Position numbers and translations under genes: made by a program | Source: Phyllobacterium bourgognense | Lineage (GTDB): Bacteria; Pseudomonadota; Alphaproteobacteria; Rhizobiales; Rhizobiaceae | DNA: 64,000 bases | Assembly: GCF_003337575.1 (NCBI RefSeq) | Contig: NZ_QPJM01000009.1 | Span: 1 to 64,000, forward strand | Direction: 5' to 3' | Shown here: piece after piece, positions 1-7,802 of the stretch | Position numbering within the stretch: the stretch's first letter is position 1 | How the letters are laid out: every line of letters starts with the position of its first letter | Notes under the pieces: generated by a model | What the model was told of the DNA's origin: nothing | The model's input: the letters and a program-made list of their open reading frames with translations, nothing else | Database searches by the model: none

Positions 1-280
1 TCCCAGCCCCGCCAGCTGCATCCGGCGGGAACAAACAGGATTGCGCCGGGCTTTCGGGGTACAAACCCGGCGTTCCTGCCATCTATGAAGTATTCGCCGC
101 GCTCGCAGTTGCCCTGTACATTGAGAAGGACGACATGATGGCTGGAGGTGATCGCTGTCTCCTCTTTCTTAAGCCCGCTACGCCGGACGAGGTCGGCCTC
201 CAGGCGGTGCCAGGTTCTCTGCTCACGGGAGGTTGTCCGGCAGTCACCGACCTTGAAGGCAGGTTGCGGCACAGCCATCG
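1..280. other. Left edge, no gene recognised
   Basis: Open frames run across this stretch on the plus strand, but their composition is arginine/serine/proline-rich low-complexity sequence typical of antisense or non-coding reading, and I recognise no domain. It lies immediately downstream of the minus-strand XRE regulator. Confidence 0.3.
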
Positions 281-796
281 TCATGCCCGGCCCCGATCCT
301 CATCGGATGCAGAACCCGTCCGCCCTGCCCCATATGTATCCGGTGCCCCGCCGTACCCGTTTTCTGTCTTCGGCACAGGGCATGCCATGGCGCCGTTCAG
401 AGCGGCCAATTCCTCGCCTAACGCGGCGATGAATGCGGATACGCGGCGGCTTGTGCGGGGAGGCAGCCGCATCACCCCTTCAACGAGGCGGCGCCCCTCG
501 CTGCTTGCTATGAATGTGATCCGCTCGTCGGCGGGAAGCGATGCCACCTCGCCGCTTTGCTTCTCATTTCCCGGCAGACCTTCGAAAAAGCGACTGACAG
601 GCACGCCGAGGAATGTCGCGATTTCAAACAGCATGGACGCACTGATGCGGTTCTTGCCGTTCTCATATTTTTGCAGTTGCTGGGGGCTTACCCGGACAGC
701 GCGGGCGAGCGCAGCTTGCGTCACGTCGTATTGAAGGCGGACTACGACAACCTGACGCCCGACATACAGATCAGCAGCATGTGGGCATTCGCACAT
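281..796 (-). CDS. XRE-family helix-turn-helix transcriptional regulator
   Basis: Predicted cytoplasmic DNA-binding regulator of about 171 residues. A Cro/C1-type helix-turn-helix occupies roughly residues 14-68 (core QAALARAVRVSPQQLQKYE, then NRISASMLFEIATFLGVP), followed by an acidic and serine-rich tail without a recognised domain. This layout, with the HTH preceded by a few residues and 'QLQKYENGKNRISAS', is the common rhizobial XRE type. The frame stays open to 859, but the ATG at 796 puts the protein start where family members begin. It is divergent from the small XRE gene at 1060. Its target is unknown. The family call is firm and the start less so. Confidence 0.8.
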   Translation of the reverse strand: MCECPHAADLYVGRQVVVVRLQYDVTQAALARAVRVSPQQLQKYENGKNRISASMLFEIATFLGVPVSRFFEGLPGNEKQSGEVASLPADERITFIASSEGRRLVEGVMRLPPRTSRRVSAFIAALGEELAALNGAMACPVPKTENGYGGAPDTYGAGRTGSASDEDRGRA

Positions 797-1010
797 AGGT
801 GCTTGCGGGTAACGCGAGCGCGATGGCGTTTCTGGCTGCTGGACATTTCGGCGGAGCATCTATCAATCCCCGTGGAGCGAGTATGTCGCGGTACATCCCG
901 CGAGAGCCATTAACAGCAAGCAACGATCGACTGAACTTGATCACCAAACGCACCTACCCGTTGGTCTGCCGCTACAATGCTCGGCCTATATAGCACATCG
1001 GAGACGAATA

Positions 1011-1039
1011 GGAACTATCGTTCCTAGAACGATGGTTCC
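1011..1039. promoter_or_regulatory. Near-perfect 13-bp inverted repeat upstream of the small XRE gene
   Basis: GGAACTATCGTTC, three bases, then GAACGATGGTTCC. The arms pair at 12 of 13 positions. It ends 20 bp before the ATG at 1060 and lies between two divergent XRE genes, so it is a good candidate operator for one or both regulators. Binding is inferred, not shown. Confidence 0.5.
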
Positions 1040-1059
1040 GGTTCTGCTTCCCATCTGCC

Positions 1060-1275
1060 ATGGACCTGAAGGAATCCATGGCGGTCAACCTGCGTCGCAT
1101 TCGCCATGAAAAGAACCTGACGCAAGAGGATTTGGCAGCGCGGGCCGATTTGAGTATGCGCTATGTCGGCGCGATCGAACGCGGCAAAGTCTCGGCCAGC
1201 GTGACCGTACTTGGCCAAATAGCCGATGCGCTGGGCGTTGATCCGTGCGAGTTGTTGCGCCAAAAATCTTCGTGA
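1060..1275 (+). CDS. Small XRE-family transcriptional regulator
   Basis: A 71-residue protein consisting of essentially one Cro/C1-type helix-turn-helix: NLRRIRHEKNLTQEDLAARA, then recognition helix region MRYVGAIERGKVSASVTVL, then ADALGVDPCELL. Such single-domain regulators are common on rhizobial plasmids and usually repress their own promoter. A second in-frame ATG at 1078 has the better Shine-Dalgarno-like sequence (AAGGA), while 1060 gives the N-terminus usual for the family, so the start is ambiguous by six codons. The inverted repeat at 1011-1039 sits just upstream and may be its operator. Confidence 0.8.
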   Translation: MDLKESMAVNLRRIRHEKNLTQEDLAARADLSMRYVGAIERGKVSASVTVLGQIADALGVDPCELLRQKSS

Positions 1276-1386
1276 AAATCGACCCCTCGTACTCATGAAT
1301 TTCGATCCGGGCCACGGATAGGTGGTAAAACTGCCTAAAAGGCGGAAAGCCGTAGAGCCGGAAACCAGACTCTATGGCTTTCCGGG

Positions 1387-2048
1387 TCATCGCGTCTTGA
1401 GGCGCTGCATACCCTCGGCCAGCGTCCAGAGCGCGCGGTTGAGGGTCACATTCTGGTCGATGCCGTTAATGGCGCGAGTCTGACTGCGGCGAATGCGGCC
1501 CTCGGCGATGCGCCGCTGCCCGTTCAATCCGCCCCTTATCATATTCTCCTGAATGACATTGTAGGACATCCAGAGGCTTTGCGCGGCGTCCTCGCGACGA
1601 CGCGGCTCGATGATCTGCTCGGGGCGGATGGGGCTTTCCTCCTCACCATAGCGGGCGACAAGGCTCGCCTCGGCCAGCACGCGGCGCTCGTCCGCCAACA
1701 GGGTGATTTCTTTCATGGTCTCACTGGCGTCGATCAGGTGCGGGAAATCCTCCGCGACGGTATAAACGCCTTCGATGATGTCATGCTGGATATTGCCTTT
1801 GTGCGGGACGCGAACGTCCTCGAACCGCTCGCCCGCAACCAGACTGTTGGTGCAGACGAAACGCAGCATCCGGCGAACATCTGGTAGCTGCTCGTTCCGT
1901 CATGCGAATTGACGATGATGACTTCAGCAGCCTCCGGCTTGCCGATGCCGTCGTCGCGGCGCAGGCGCAGCATGTGCTTGGCGTGTCCGTGACGGGTGCC
2001 GTCGCGCGGAACCGCCTGCACGGCGAAGAACGGGAACCATCCTTCCCG
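1387..2048 (-). pseudogene. DUF932 (phage/plasmid-like) protein, 5'-truncated and frameshifted
   Basis: Two overlapping minus-strand frames together give the central and C-terminal part of a DUF932 protein, a family of unknown function common on plasmids. The upstream frame reads WFPFFAVQAVPRDG, then HAKHMLRLRR, then NSHDGTSSYQMFAG. The continuation MLRFVCTNSLVAGERF is in another frame. A single missing base near 1870 explains the switch. The N-terminal part is absent: at about 2045-2050 the frame runs directly into an unrelated MFS fragment. The gene is therefore dead unless the frameshift is a sequencing error, and truncated either way. Confidence 0.7.
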
Positions 2049-2806
2049 GCGAATACCAGAAATATTGTAGAGGGGTGTATTCCACCGGAAAACACTGCTC
2101 CGATTCCGAAAAGGACCAAACCGAGCAACATCCCGGTACAGTGCAAAGCGCCTTTTGCCCGCCCCAAGGTCGATCGTGGAACGCTTGATTGAAGAGTGAC
2201 CTCAACGGCAACCCTGCCCAGATTGTAGAGTACGCCAAGTACAGCAAACGCGAGTGGCGCCCGCGGCAGATCCACCATTTTCAAAGCTGCAAACGAGAAA
2301 GCGGTAAGGGCGAGGATGATCAATTGCAAGATCGGAACCTCTATGATCCGGACCAGCGGTATAAGAAGTATAGCACCCAGAATGGAACCAGCGGACCAAG
2401 CGCTTTCAAGCTGTCCAAAATCTATTGCGCTGCCTTTAAGTTCTTCAAACACGAAGCTCGGGCCAATAACGCTTACCAACATGCCCCCGAGGTACAGAAG
2501 TGCGTAAATGGCGCCGAGTCGAAGCAGATGGCGGTCGATAAGCAGTTCTGAATCGTTTGTATTTCGTGCATCGCGAAGGGAGAGCGGTTCTCGCCGGACG
2601 AGACACATGCAGCATACAGATATCGCAAAAGCCGCAGCTATTGCTGCGAGCGTAAACGTCGGGATACAGACGTAGAGCAAGACACCAGTTAGCAATGCTG
2701 CCACCAAACTTCCTGATTGCGTCAAGAAACTCGCCATGCAGTTTGCCGTCGACAGGGGAAAACCAGCGCCAACGGATGGTATCATTGACTGAGACGCCGT
2801 AAGTGC
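2045..2806 (-). pseudogene. MFS transporter fragment, both ends missing
   Basis: About 254 residues of clear multi-helix membrane sequence resemble the middle and second half of a major facilitator superfamily permease. There are hydrophobic segments such as SLVAALLTGVLLYV, LGAIYALLYLGGMLVSVIG, ILGAILLIPLV and AFAVLGVLYNLGRVAVEV, and an MFS-like 'LGRAKGALHCTG' loop. No proper start exists. Upstream (2806) the frame abuts an integrase fragment and downstream (2045) it runs into DUF932 sequence in a different phase. The long open frame 1781-2944 is therefore an accidental fusion. The exporter subfamily cannot be set from this piece. Confidence 0.65.
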
Positions 2807-2807
2807 A

Positions 2808-3228
2808 ACGCAAACGCCGGGCTGTCTCATAATTTCCCTTTGCTTCCACTTTGCGCAAAGGAACGAGAATTTCGGCAGAGCTGATTTCTGAAATCGGCCT
2901 TGTGTGGAGGGCCGCTCTAACCTGATCAAGTAACCAGCGGTCAATGTCGCCGGGGCTTTGCCTTCGCGTTGATTTTGGCGAGAAATTCATCCGGCGATAG
3001 CGTTGAACCTGTTCGCGGCCAAAGCCCGTTTATGGATGTTGTCAAGTTTGGCCTGTTGAGAAGGATCGACCCCGCCGCCAATAGTTTTTTCGCGTCATCG
3101 CGCTCTTTGCGGGCGTCGGCGAGCGATACGGCGGGGTATACGCCAAACGAGAGCAGCTTTGCTTATTGTTATGTCGGTAAGAAAGCCGCCAGAGTTTCGA
3201 GCCGTTCGGCGTCACATTTGTGGGTGTG
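2808..3228 (-). pseudogene. Tyrosine integrase (P4-type, DUF4102 N-terminus) remnant
   Basis: Pieces in several frames follow the N-terminal order of a P4-like phage/island integrase: VTPNGSKLWRLSYRHNNK, then LLSFGVYPAVSLADARKERD and DDAKKLLAAG, then VDPSQQAKLDNIHKRALA, then DEFLAKINAKAKPRRH, then WLLDQVRAALHTRPISEI and LRKVEAKGNYETARRLR. At least three frameshifts separate them. The catalytic domain (R-H-R-Y) is absent, replaced by the MFS fragment from 2806. Integrases of this family usually sit next to a tRNA gene; none is seen here, so this is a displaced relic. Confidence 0.65.
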
Positions 3229-3416
3229 TTGAAGAATACCAGAAAATATACCAACAAAAATCTGGGATGTCTTGGTACTATCTGGAAGCCCATGAATGGC
3301 AAAAGCCCCACAAAACTGGGCTTTTGTGTCAATTATGGAAGCGAATGAGATGTCCTGAAATGGGTTCTTGGTGCCCCCGGACGTCGTCGCAATGCGCGGC
3401 CGCTCCCCAAAAGGTC

Positions 3417-3557
3417 TTAGTTGAACCAGCCAACGACTGCCGCCCAGGCCATTGTCAGCCCACGGTCGAACAATGCGATCCCCATGACAACGACAAACAC
3501 GATGCCGAATGCCGTGTTACCGGTCTCGATCATCGTGATCGCCCGCTCTTTGTTCAT
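3417..3557 (-). CDS. Small single-span membrane protein next to relaxase
   Basis: 46 residues from an ATG at 3557 preceded by GGGAAG. One hydrophobic segment (FGIVFVVVMGIALFDRG) is followed by a tryptophan-rich end (MAWAAVVGWFN). It overlaps the last 41 bases of the relaxase gene in another frame and so would be translationally coupled to it. I do not recognise the family. The clear membrane segment and the plausible ribosome binding site argue for a real gene, but it may be a chance frame. Position suggests a link to conjugative DNA processing; this is inference only. Confidence 0.35.
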   Translation of the reverse strand: MNKERAITMIETGNTAFGIVFVVVMGIALFDRGLTMAWAAVVGWFN

Positions 3558-5832
3558 CAGCTTCCCGTTGCAGTTCTTCCAGGCGCGGCACATGCTGCTT
3601 GGCGGGGTCGCTCTTTGTTGTATCGCCACTGGAACCTGCCATCTGCCCGGTATTCTGACCGTCTGCATCGCGGTTTTGGTCGTCACCTACCCGCGTTAAC
3701 GCCGCGTTGGGAGCGCTCCCGACCGACAATCCGGTCACTTCGTTTGCCTCAGAGCCCGACGGGGATCGCTCACGCTCAGCCTTCAGCCGCTCACGTCCCA
3801 CAGCCTGGAGCGCGTTCTTCAGATCCTCATCAATTTCGGCCACTTCCCGGATCAGGGCATTTCCGCTCGCGCCAAGCTCAGCGGTCTTGATCAGTTGTTT
3901 TTCGAGTTCCTGTTTCATCGCCGTGACGTTGCCCGGATCCTGGTTGTCCGCCTCAGCTCGGCTGATGGCTCCCCGGGATTGTTCGATCTCAACCAGGTGT
4001 CTGTTCGCCACCTCGGCGGCCGCAAACCCATGTCGCTCGACAGCATTATTCCATCGCAGCTTCTCGTCTTCCCGCTCATTGACGCCTAGGCTGCGGCCCG
4101 GCGCGTCGCCAGCATCACGATCGCGCTGTTCCAACATGTCGACAATTTCGCGGCGCACATTGACGTGTTCCCTCGCCGCCTTGGCAATTTCCTCAAACCC
4201 ATCCTGTTCATGCGGTGGCAAAGAGCGCGCCGCCTGGAAGAGTGCAGTCTCCACGCGTCTTTCGTAGGCTTCGAATTCAGGCCGGGTCATGGGGCCAGAA
4301 TTTGACGGCTGGCCTTGCCAGACCGCCTTTCTTTCGGCTCGCGCGGGGTGGGCTTCAAACCGGATTACCTGAGCCCCGGCAAAGTCTTTCTGCGTAGGCA
4401 ATAGCGCGGAACTGCCGATAGAATGCCACTCCTGCTGCGCCGTTCGGGCATAGGCCTTGCTGCGAGGCGTGCGCGGGAAGCTGTCCTTATCCGAGCGTTT
4501 TGTGTCGTATCGGCGTTGCGCGGAGGCGCTTGTACCTTCGTGTTGCGTGCGACCGATCATGTTCATCGGTCGGACCTGGTTTTTCGAGTAAGCAGGGGGG
4601 CTCGCGCGATCACGGCGATCGGTCATCTCCATGTTGATGCCGTGCGCGCGCGCCTTTTCGGCCATTGTCAGCCGCCACTCCCGAAAGGCCGGGATTGTCG
4701 TCTCGATCCTGTCACCTGCGTCCGATCGCATGGCGATGATGGCGTGGACGTGAACGTGCGGCCGCTTGCCGCCTGTTTCCTCCGCCTTCGGGTCACTTGC
4801 AGCATCGTGAAGTGAGAACACATAACGGTGCCCGGCAAACTGCGTCCCCAGGAAATCCCGCGCCGCTTCTCGAAAGGCCGGCGCATCGGTTCCGGCGCGC
4901 GCCGACAGGACAAGATGCATGACATCGCGCGGTTTGCGGCTATGGAGCTGACCGCGCCATTCAAGCTGAACAAGGTCTCCCGCCCGCTTGCGGTCACCGA
5001 TCTCGCGCCCCTGCTCATCGCACACCTTGCCCTTGTGTGCTTCCACCAGCGAACGCAGACGACCGCTGCCGTAATCCGTTCCATTACCATAAGCGGTGAA
5101 CCGGAAGCTTGCGCTGCCGGCCACTCCGCTACGCGCGTCGTCAAGACGTCGTTGAACGATCGCCGTTGCCTTCTCGTCGGCACTCAATCGCTCGCCCCGG
5201 GCACTTCGAAGCACGGCGATACCTTCAATATCGAACCCGCTGCCATCGGGCCGCATGGTCACTGCCAAAGCGAAAGCGCGATCGCCCAGGCCCTGTCTCA
5301 CGATCGCGCGCGCCCGTTCGATACCCTCCTCACCGTCACGGCGCCCTTCCGTGACGGAAATCTCGAACAACCCGATGTCACGGCTCGCGGCACGGTTCTT
5401 TAGAAGGTGATCCCACTCGCTTCCCACAGCAGACAGTTGATCGCGTCCGCGGAGGTGATCGCCACGCTCGTTCTCGACCACGACTTCGCCATTGCGGGAA
5501 ACGTAATTAATCATGGCGCCCAGCCGCGAACCACCGCCGAACGAAGCCATTTTCACCACGGCCGACTGACTACCGGCGGCAAGGCCCTCAAAGCGCGCGC
5601 GCATTGGCCTTTCGGCAACAAATGGAGCGCGACCTGTCCCCGGTCGCCAAGACCTCGCCCCTCGCAACCGGCTGCCGGTCTTCGCGCCGACGGGAACTAG
5701 CGTCGCCGCGACACCTCCGCGGCGGCGCTCCTCGTCATCATCCGGCTTTCTTCGCCCGAGCGAGAGATCGTGGAGCAAGGCTGCCCGCCGCCGCTCCCAT
5801 TCGGCCGTGAAGGCTCCAAGAAAGAACTCCAC
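3517..5832 (-). CDS. MOBP-type relaxase (conjugative DNA nickase)
   Basis: A 771-residue relaxase. Such enzymes nick one strand at oriT, stay bound through a tyrosine and lead the strand into the recipient. Visible motifs are the candidate catalytic tyrosine in GAMINYVSRNG (about residue 110) and the metal-binding three-histidine region (SLHDAASDP, then KRPHVHVHAIIAM, about residues 341-366). The C-terminal half is charged and coiled-coil-like, without an obvious primase or helicase domain. The start is a GTG overlapping the mobC-like stop (TAGTG), showing coupling. The oriT at 6272-6328 carries a MOBP-type nic site, which fits the class. No type IV secretion genes lie in the window, so this supports mobilisation rather than self-transfer. 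Confidence 0.85.
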   Translation of the reverse strand: MEFFLGAFTAEWERRRAALLHDLSLGRRKPDDDEERRRGGVAATLVPVGAKTGSRLRGARSWRPGTGRAPFVAERPMRARFEGLAAGSQSAVVKMASFGGGSRLGAMINYVSRNGEVVVENERGDHLRGRDQLSAVGSEWDHLLKNRAASRDIGLFEISVTEGRRDGEEGIERARAIVRQGLGDRAFALAVTMRPDGSGFDIEGIAVLRSARGERLSADEKATAIVQRRLDDARSGVAGSASFRFTAYGNGTDYGSGRLRSLVEAHKGKVCDEQGREIGDRKRAGDLVQLEWRGQLHSRKPRDVMHLVLSARAGTDAPAFREAARDFLGTQFAGHRYVFSLHDAASDPKAEETGGKRPHVHVHAIIAMRSDAGDRIETTIPAFREWRLTMAEKARAHGINMEMTDRRDRASPPAYSKNQVRPMNMIGRTQHEGTSASAQRRYDTKRSDKDSFPRTPRSKAYARTAQQEWHSIGSSALLPTQKDFAGAQVIRFEAHPARAERKAVWQGQPSNSGPMTRPEFEAYERRVETALFQAARSLPPHEQDGFEEIAKAAREHVNVRREIVDMLEQRDRDAGDAPGRSLGVNEREDEKLRWNNAVERHGFAAAEVANRHLVEIEQSRGAISRAEADNQDPGNVTAMKQELEKQLIKTAELGASGNALIREVAEIDEDLKNALQAVGRERLKAERERSPSGSEANEVTGLSVGSAPNAALTRVGDDQNRDADGQNTGQMAGSSGDTTKSDPAKQHVPRLEELQREADEQRAGDHDDRDR

Positions 5833-6239
5833 TACGCTCCCCGCTTTCGCAATCTCGCGCCGCGATCGGCAAAGAAGCCGATCTCGTACAGGAGTGCCGC
5901 CATGACCCGCTGAACATCATCGATCACCGCGCGCTCCTCATCCGTGCGCGGCTTTTTTTGGTTCAAGGCGCGGGCATGCTGATTGAGATTGATGCCAACT
6001 GCCCTGAGGTCAGCCAGAAGCGCGCTGAGAATGACGCGATCCTCCTTCGTGAAAAAGGGGCGAACGCCGGCGCCCTCAAGGGTCAGCGACCGCATGAAGG
6101 CGGAGACCGTCAGCTCCGCAGCCTGTGCGGCGTCCTCGATCTTTACCATTTCCATGGCGCTGAATCGGGCGTGGACGACCTTGGTCTTACGATCCGCCAT
6201 GGGAACTTGGTCATTCTTATCCGATGCGGACCCGTTCAC
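5832..6239 (-). CDS. MobC-like relaxosome accessory protein
   Basis: 135 residues. The N-terminal half resembles a ribbon-helix-helix DNA-binding fold (VHARFSAMEMVKIEDAAQAA, then LTVSAFMRSLTLEG). The second half carries the MobC signature region VGINLNQHARALNQ. Proteins of this family bind near oriT and help the relaxase open the strands. The chosen start is a GTG at 6239 with a strong Shine-Dalgarno sequence (GAGGAAGG) upstream; an ATG at 6200 is an alternative. It is the first gene of a two-gene operon with the relaxase and lies next to the predicted oriT. Confidence 0.8.
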   Translation of the reverse strand: MNGSASDKNDQVPMADRKTKVVHARFSAMEMVKIEDAAQAAELTVSAFMRSLTLEGAGVRPFFTKEDRVILSALLADLRAVGINLNQHARALNQKKPRTDEERAVIDDVQRVMAALLYEIGFFADRGARLRKRGA

Positions 6240-6271
6240 CTGACCTTCCTCAAAATCTCGCCGCAGGCCGC

Positions 6272-6328
6272 ATCGACGGCTTGTCCGTCGATCGTCAGCA
6301 AATTTGTATCACAAATTTGCGTATCCTG
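6272..6328. other. oriT: Predicted origin of transfer (oriT) with nic site
   Basis: Three elements occur in order: an 8-bp hairpin (ATCGACGG, 5-base loop, CCGTCGAT, 6272-6292), a perfect 9-bp inverted repeat (GCAAATTTG, 5 bases, CAAATTTGC, 6298-6320) and TATCCTG at 6322-6328 followed by CC. TATCCTG|C is the recalled cleavage core of RP4- and Ti-type (MOBP) systems, cut after the G, with an inverted repeat alongside. It lies just upstream of the mobC-like and relaxase genes. Cleavage between 6328 and 6329 is predicted, not shown. Confidence 0.75.
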
Positions 6329-6727
6329 CCAAAACAAACTGTACCGATTCAGTAACAATTTTTCAAGTCATCGCCTTAGATTCATCGCTGTGACTTGCTA
6401 ATCGAGACCTTCCATCCGCCCGGTCTGACCGAAGCGGATTGCGCAAGCAGCACCTTACGCCAAATGCCTTACCGCTAGACAAACTCGCGCTAAGCAGTTG
6501 CTTTGTCTCTCTATATAGAGTGAAAATACATCCACTCTGTATGTGAACTCCATGCATTTGACCCGTGTATTTATGCGGTGTGGAACATATTCCACATTGT
6601 ATTCCGCAAATGATTGCCGAAAGCGCTCACCCCTAAGGAGGAACATAATATATTCAGTTTTGACTTGCGCCGATCGGTCATTTCGATGCATGATGGGTTT
6701 ATCGTTAGCACGAATATGGACGCGACC
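6329..6727. other. AT-richer leader between oriT and the parA relic
   Basis: About 400 bp without a convincing gene. It contains a CTCTATATAGAG palindrome near 6510 and the 18-bp element at 6579-6596 listed separately. An AAGGAGG-like sequence near 6636-6641 is not followed by a well-placed start for the parA frame. Confidence 0.4.
6579..6596. promoter_or_regulatory. Palindromic site TGTGGAA-N4-TTCCACA upstream of parA relic
   Basis: A perfect 7-bp inverted repeat with a 4-base spacer about 130 bp before the truncated parA start. Partition operons are commonly autoregulated by ParA or ParB through palindromes in this position, so it may be the old operator or centromere-like site. Function inferred. 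Confidence 0.35.
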
Positions 6728-6796
6728 ATGGCAAGAACCTACGCGGCGGTGAGCAACAAAGGCGGAGCGGGAAAGACAACGCTTGTCACGCTACTC
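6728..6796 (+). pseudogene. parA-like partition ATPase, first 23 codons only
   Basis: From ATG 6728 the frame gives MARTYAAVSNKGGAGKTT followed by LVTLL, the N-terminus and deviant Walker A motif (KGGAGKT) of a ParA/MinD-family ATPase. After LVTLL the homology stops; the frame continues into unrelated sequence and ends at 6859. Everything that would couple ATP hydrolysis to DNA segregation is missing, so this cannot be a working partition protein. The break lies about 200 bp before a group II intron 3' end. Confidence 0.7.
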
Positions 6797-6993
6797 CATG
6801 CATCCGACGTTCCTAGTCGTCGCCACTGCAAAAATCCGAGCCGAAGCGAATCCGTTTGATCCGATGTGGGACAGCTAATTCGCTGCAAGGCGCTGTCTGC
6901 CATCGGAAATTACGGATCGACCCGGTGAATCCGCATACTCTACCAATACACAAGAACTGGCGGCTCGGGTCAAACAGGGCTTAGCGGAGGCTT

Positions 6994-7068
6994 GAGCTGT
7001 AGGCGGGGAAACTCGCACGTACAGTTCTTAGGGAGGAGCGACCCGGCAACGGATCGTTCCTACCCGAC
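6994..7068 (+). mobile_element. Group II intron 3' end: domains V and VI
   Basis: Bases 6994-7027 form a 34-nt hairpin with all hallmarks of intron domain V: outer stem GAGCTGT / ACAGTTC, two-base bulge, inner stem GCGGG / CTCGC and a GAAA tetraloop. It is followed by a domain VI hairpin (GGGAGGAGCGA pairing with TCGTTCCT and CCC) with an unpaired A at 7062, the expected branch point, and an intron end near GAC at 7068. No reverse transcriptase frame or 5' domain I lies upstream, so this is a truncated, non-mobile remnant. The short upstream frame segment containing KIRAEANPFDPMW might be the tail of the intron-encoded protein; that is a weak guess. Confidence 0.75.
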
Positions 7069-7076
7069 AGGCAACA

Positions 7077-7187
7077 CCGGAGCGTGAAGGCCGCAACCCA
7101 TCGACGGGCGAGAAGATAAAGATCGCAGCGGCAAACAAGCTCACCTTTATCGCGGCCAAAGCCCTAAAGGATGCGCTGAACAAGTAA
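7077..7187 (+). pseudogene. HU-type DNA-binding protein, C-terminal fragment
   Basis: The plus frame reads [18 protein letters not shown] and then [17 protein letters not shown] before a stop at 7185-7187. This is the DNA-binding arm and last helix of an HU/IHF-family protein (RNP-TGE-I-I signature). The N-terminal dimerisation half is missing and no start codon is available. The fragment begins within ten bases of the intron 3' end, so it is either the 3' exon of the insertion site or was joined there by later deletion. Confidence 0.65.
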
Positions 7188-7437
7188 GTACTGCCCAGAC
7201 ACGAGAAGAACCGCGCCGGTACGCACTTTTTTCGAAGCTCGGCCCCCGTTTGGCCGGAACGAGATGAGTTGGTGGCCTCCTCGCCTTTCCACCTCGGTCA
7301 GTTCGACATCAATCTGGCCGGGAAAGCTCGTAGCCGCATTTAGTCATGAGCAAGCGCAAACGGGGAGAACTTTGGACCTGTCTTGCTTGTCGCCCCTTCT
7401 GGAGATCGACGGGACCAAGGAGGCCCAAGCGCGGGAA
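7188..7437. other. No gene recognised between HU relic and DUF736 terminator
   Basis: Short open frames only, none with recognisable domains. The stretch separates plus-strand relics from the minus-strand DUF736 gene. Confidence 0.35.
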
Positions 7438-7460
7438 GCCCCCGCTTGGTAAGCGGGGGC
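7438..7460 (-). terminator. Strong hairpin downstream of DUF736
   Basis: Perfect 10-bp inverted repeat GCCCCCGCTT - 3 bases - AAGCGGGGGC, 12 bp after the DUF736 stop on the minus strand. The following bases are only weakly T-rich, so it may act as a terminator or as a 3' stabilising hairpin. Confidence 0.6.
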
Positions 7461-7472
7461 CCGTCCGGCTGA

Positions 7473-7802
7473 TCAGTCCCTCCAGGGGATGATGGCTAGC
7501 AGCGTTTCGTCATCCTGTCCGGGGTAGCGGCCGAGGTTGGCATTGAGCTTGGCGTGGCCGGTGTTGACGCTCATGGTCAGGTAGGGCTTGCCGAGCTGAC
7601 TTTCTTTTTCCCAGATGCCACCGATTTCGATGTGGCGGCCCCTTGGTGTCATGCCGTAGATGCGGAAGATGGGTGCCTTTTCATTGTCGCTGGCGAAGGC
7701 CTCGCCGGTGATCTCGATGTCGAATGCCAGGGAGGCAATGTTGCCGGTGAGTGTCTTGTTGGCTTCATCGAACTTGATGTAGTTGATCAGGGTGTTCGTC
7801 AT
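7473..7802 (-). CDS. DUF736 family protein
   Basis: 109 residues starting at an ATG with a good AAGGAG site seven bases upstream; the frame stays open further upstream but that part is not protein-like. Visible DUF736 features are the start MTNTLINYIKFDEANKTLTG, a central GMTPRGRHIEIGGIWEKES and the end YPGQDDETLLAIIPWRD. The function is unknown; the family is widespread on plasmids and integrative elements of alphaproteobacteria, often near relaxase genes, as here. It is monocistronic and followed by a strong hairpin. It is among the few intact genes in this degraded left section. Confidence 0.85.
   Translation of the reverse strand: MTNTLINYIKFDEANKTLTGNIASLAFDIEITGEAFASDNEKAPIFRIYGMTPRGRHIEIGGIWEKESQLGKPYLTMSVNTGHAKLNANLGRYPGQDDETLLAIIPWRD

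Noticed and set aside
135-734. Plus-strand frame of 199 codons at the left edge
   Set aside because: Overlaps the XRE regulator on the other strand and has no recognisable domain.
1781-2944. A 387-residue open frame that could be called an MFS transporter
   Set aside because: Only its middle is MFS-like; its start is integrase-derived sequence and its end is out-of-frame DUF932 sequence. Listed as separate pseudogenes.
7264-7452. Plus-strand small frame ending in the DUF736 hairpin
   Set aside because: Last codons are formed by the terminator stem; no ribosome binding site or family.
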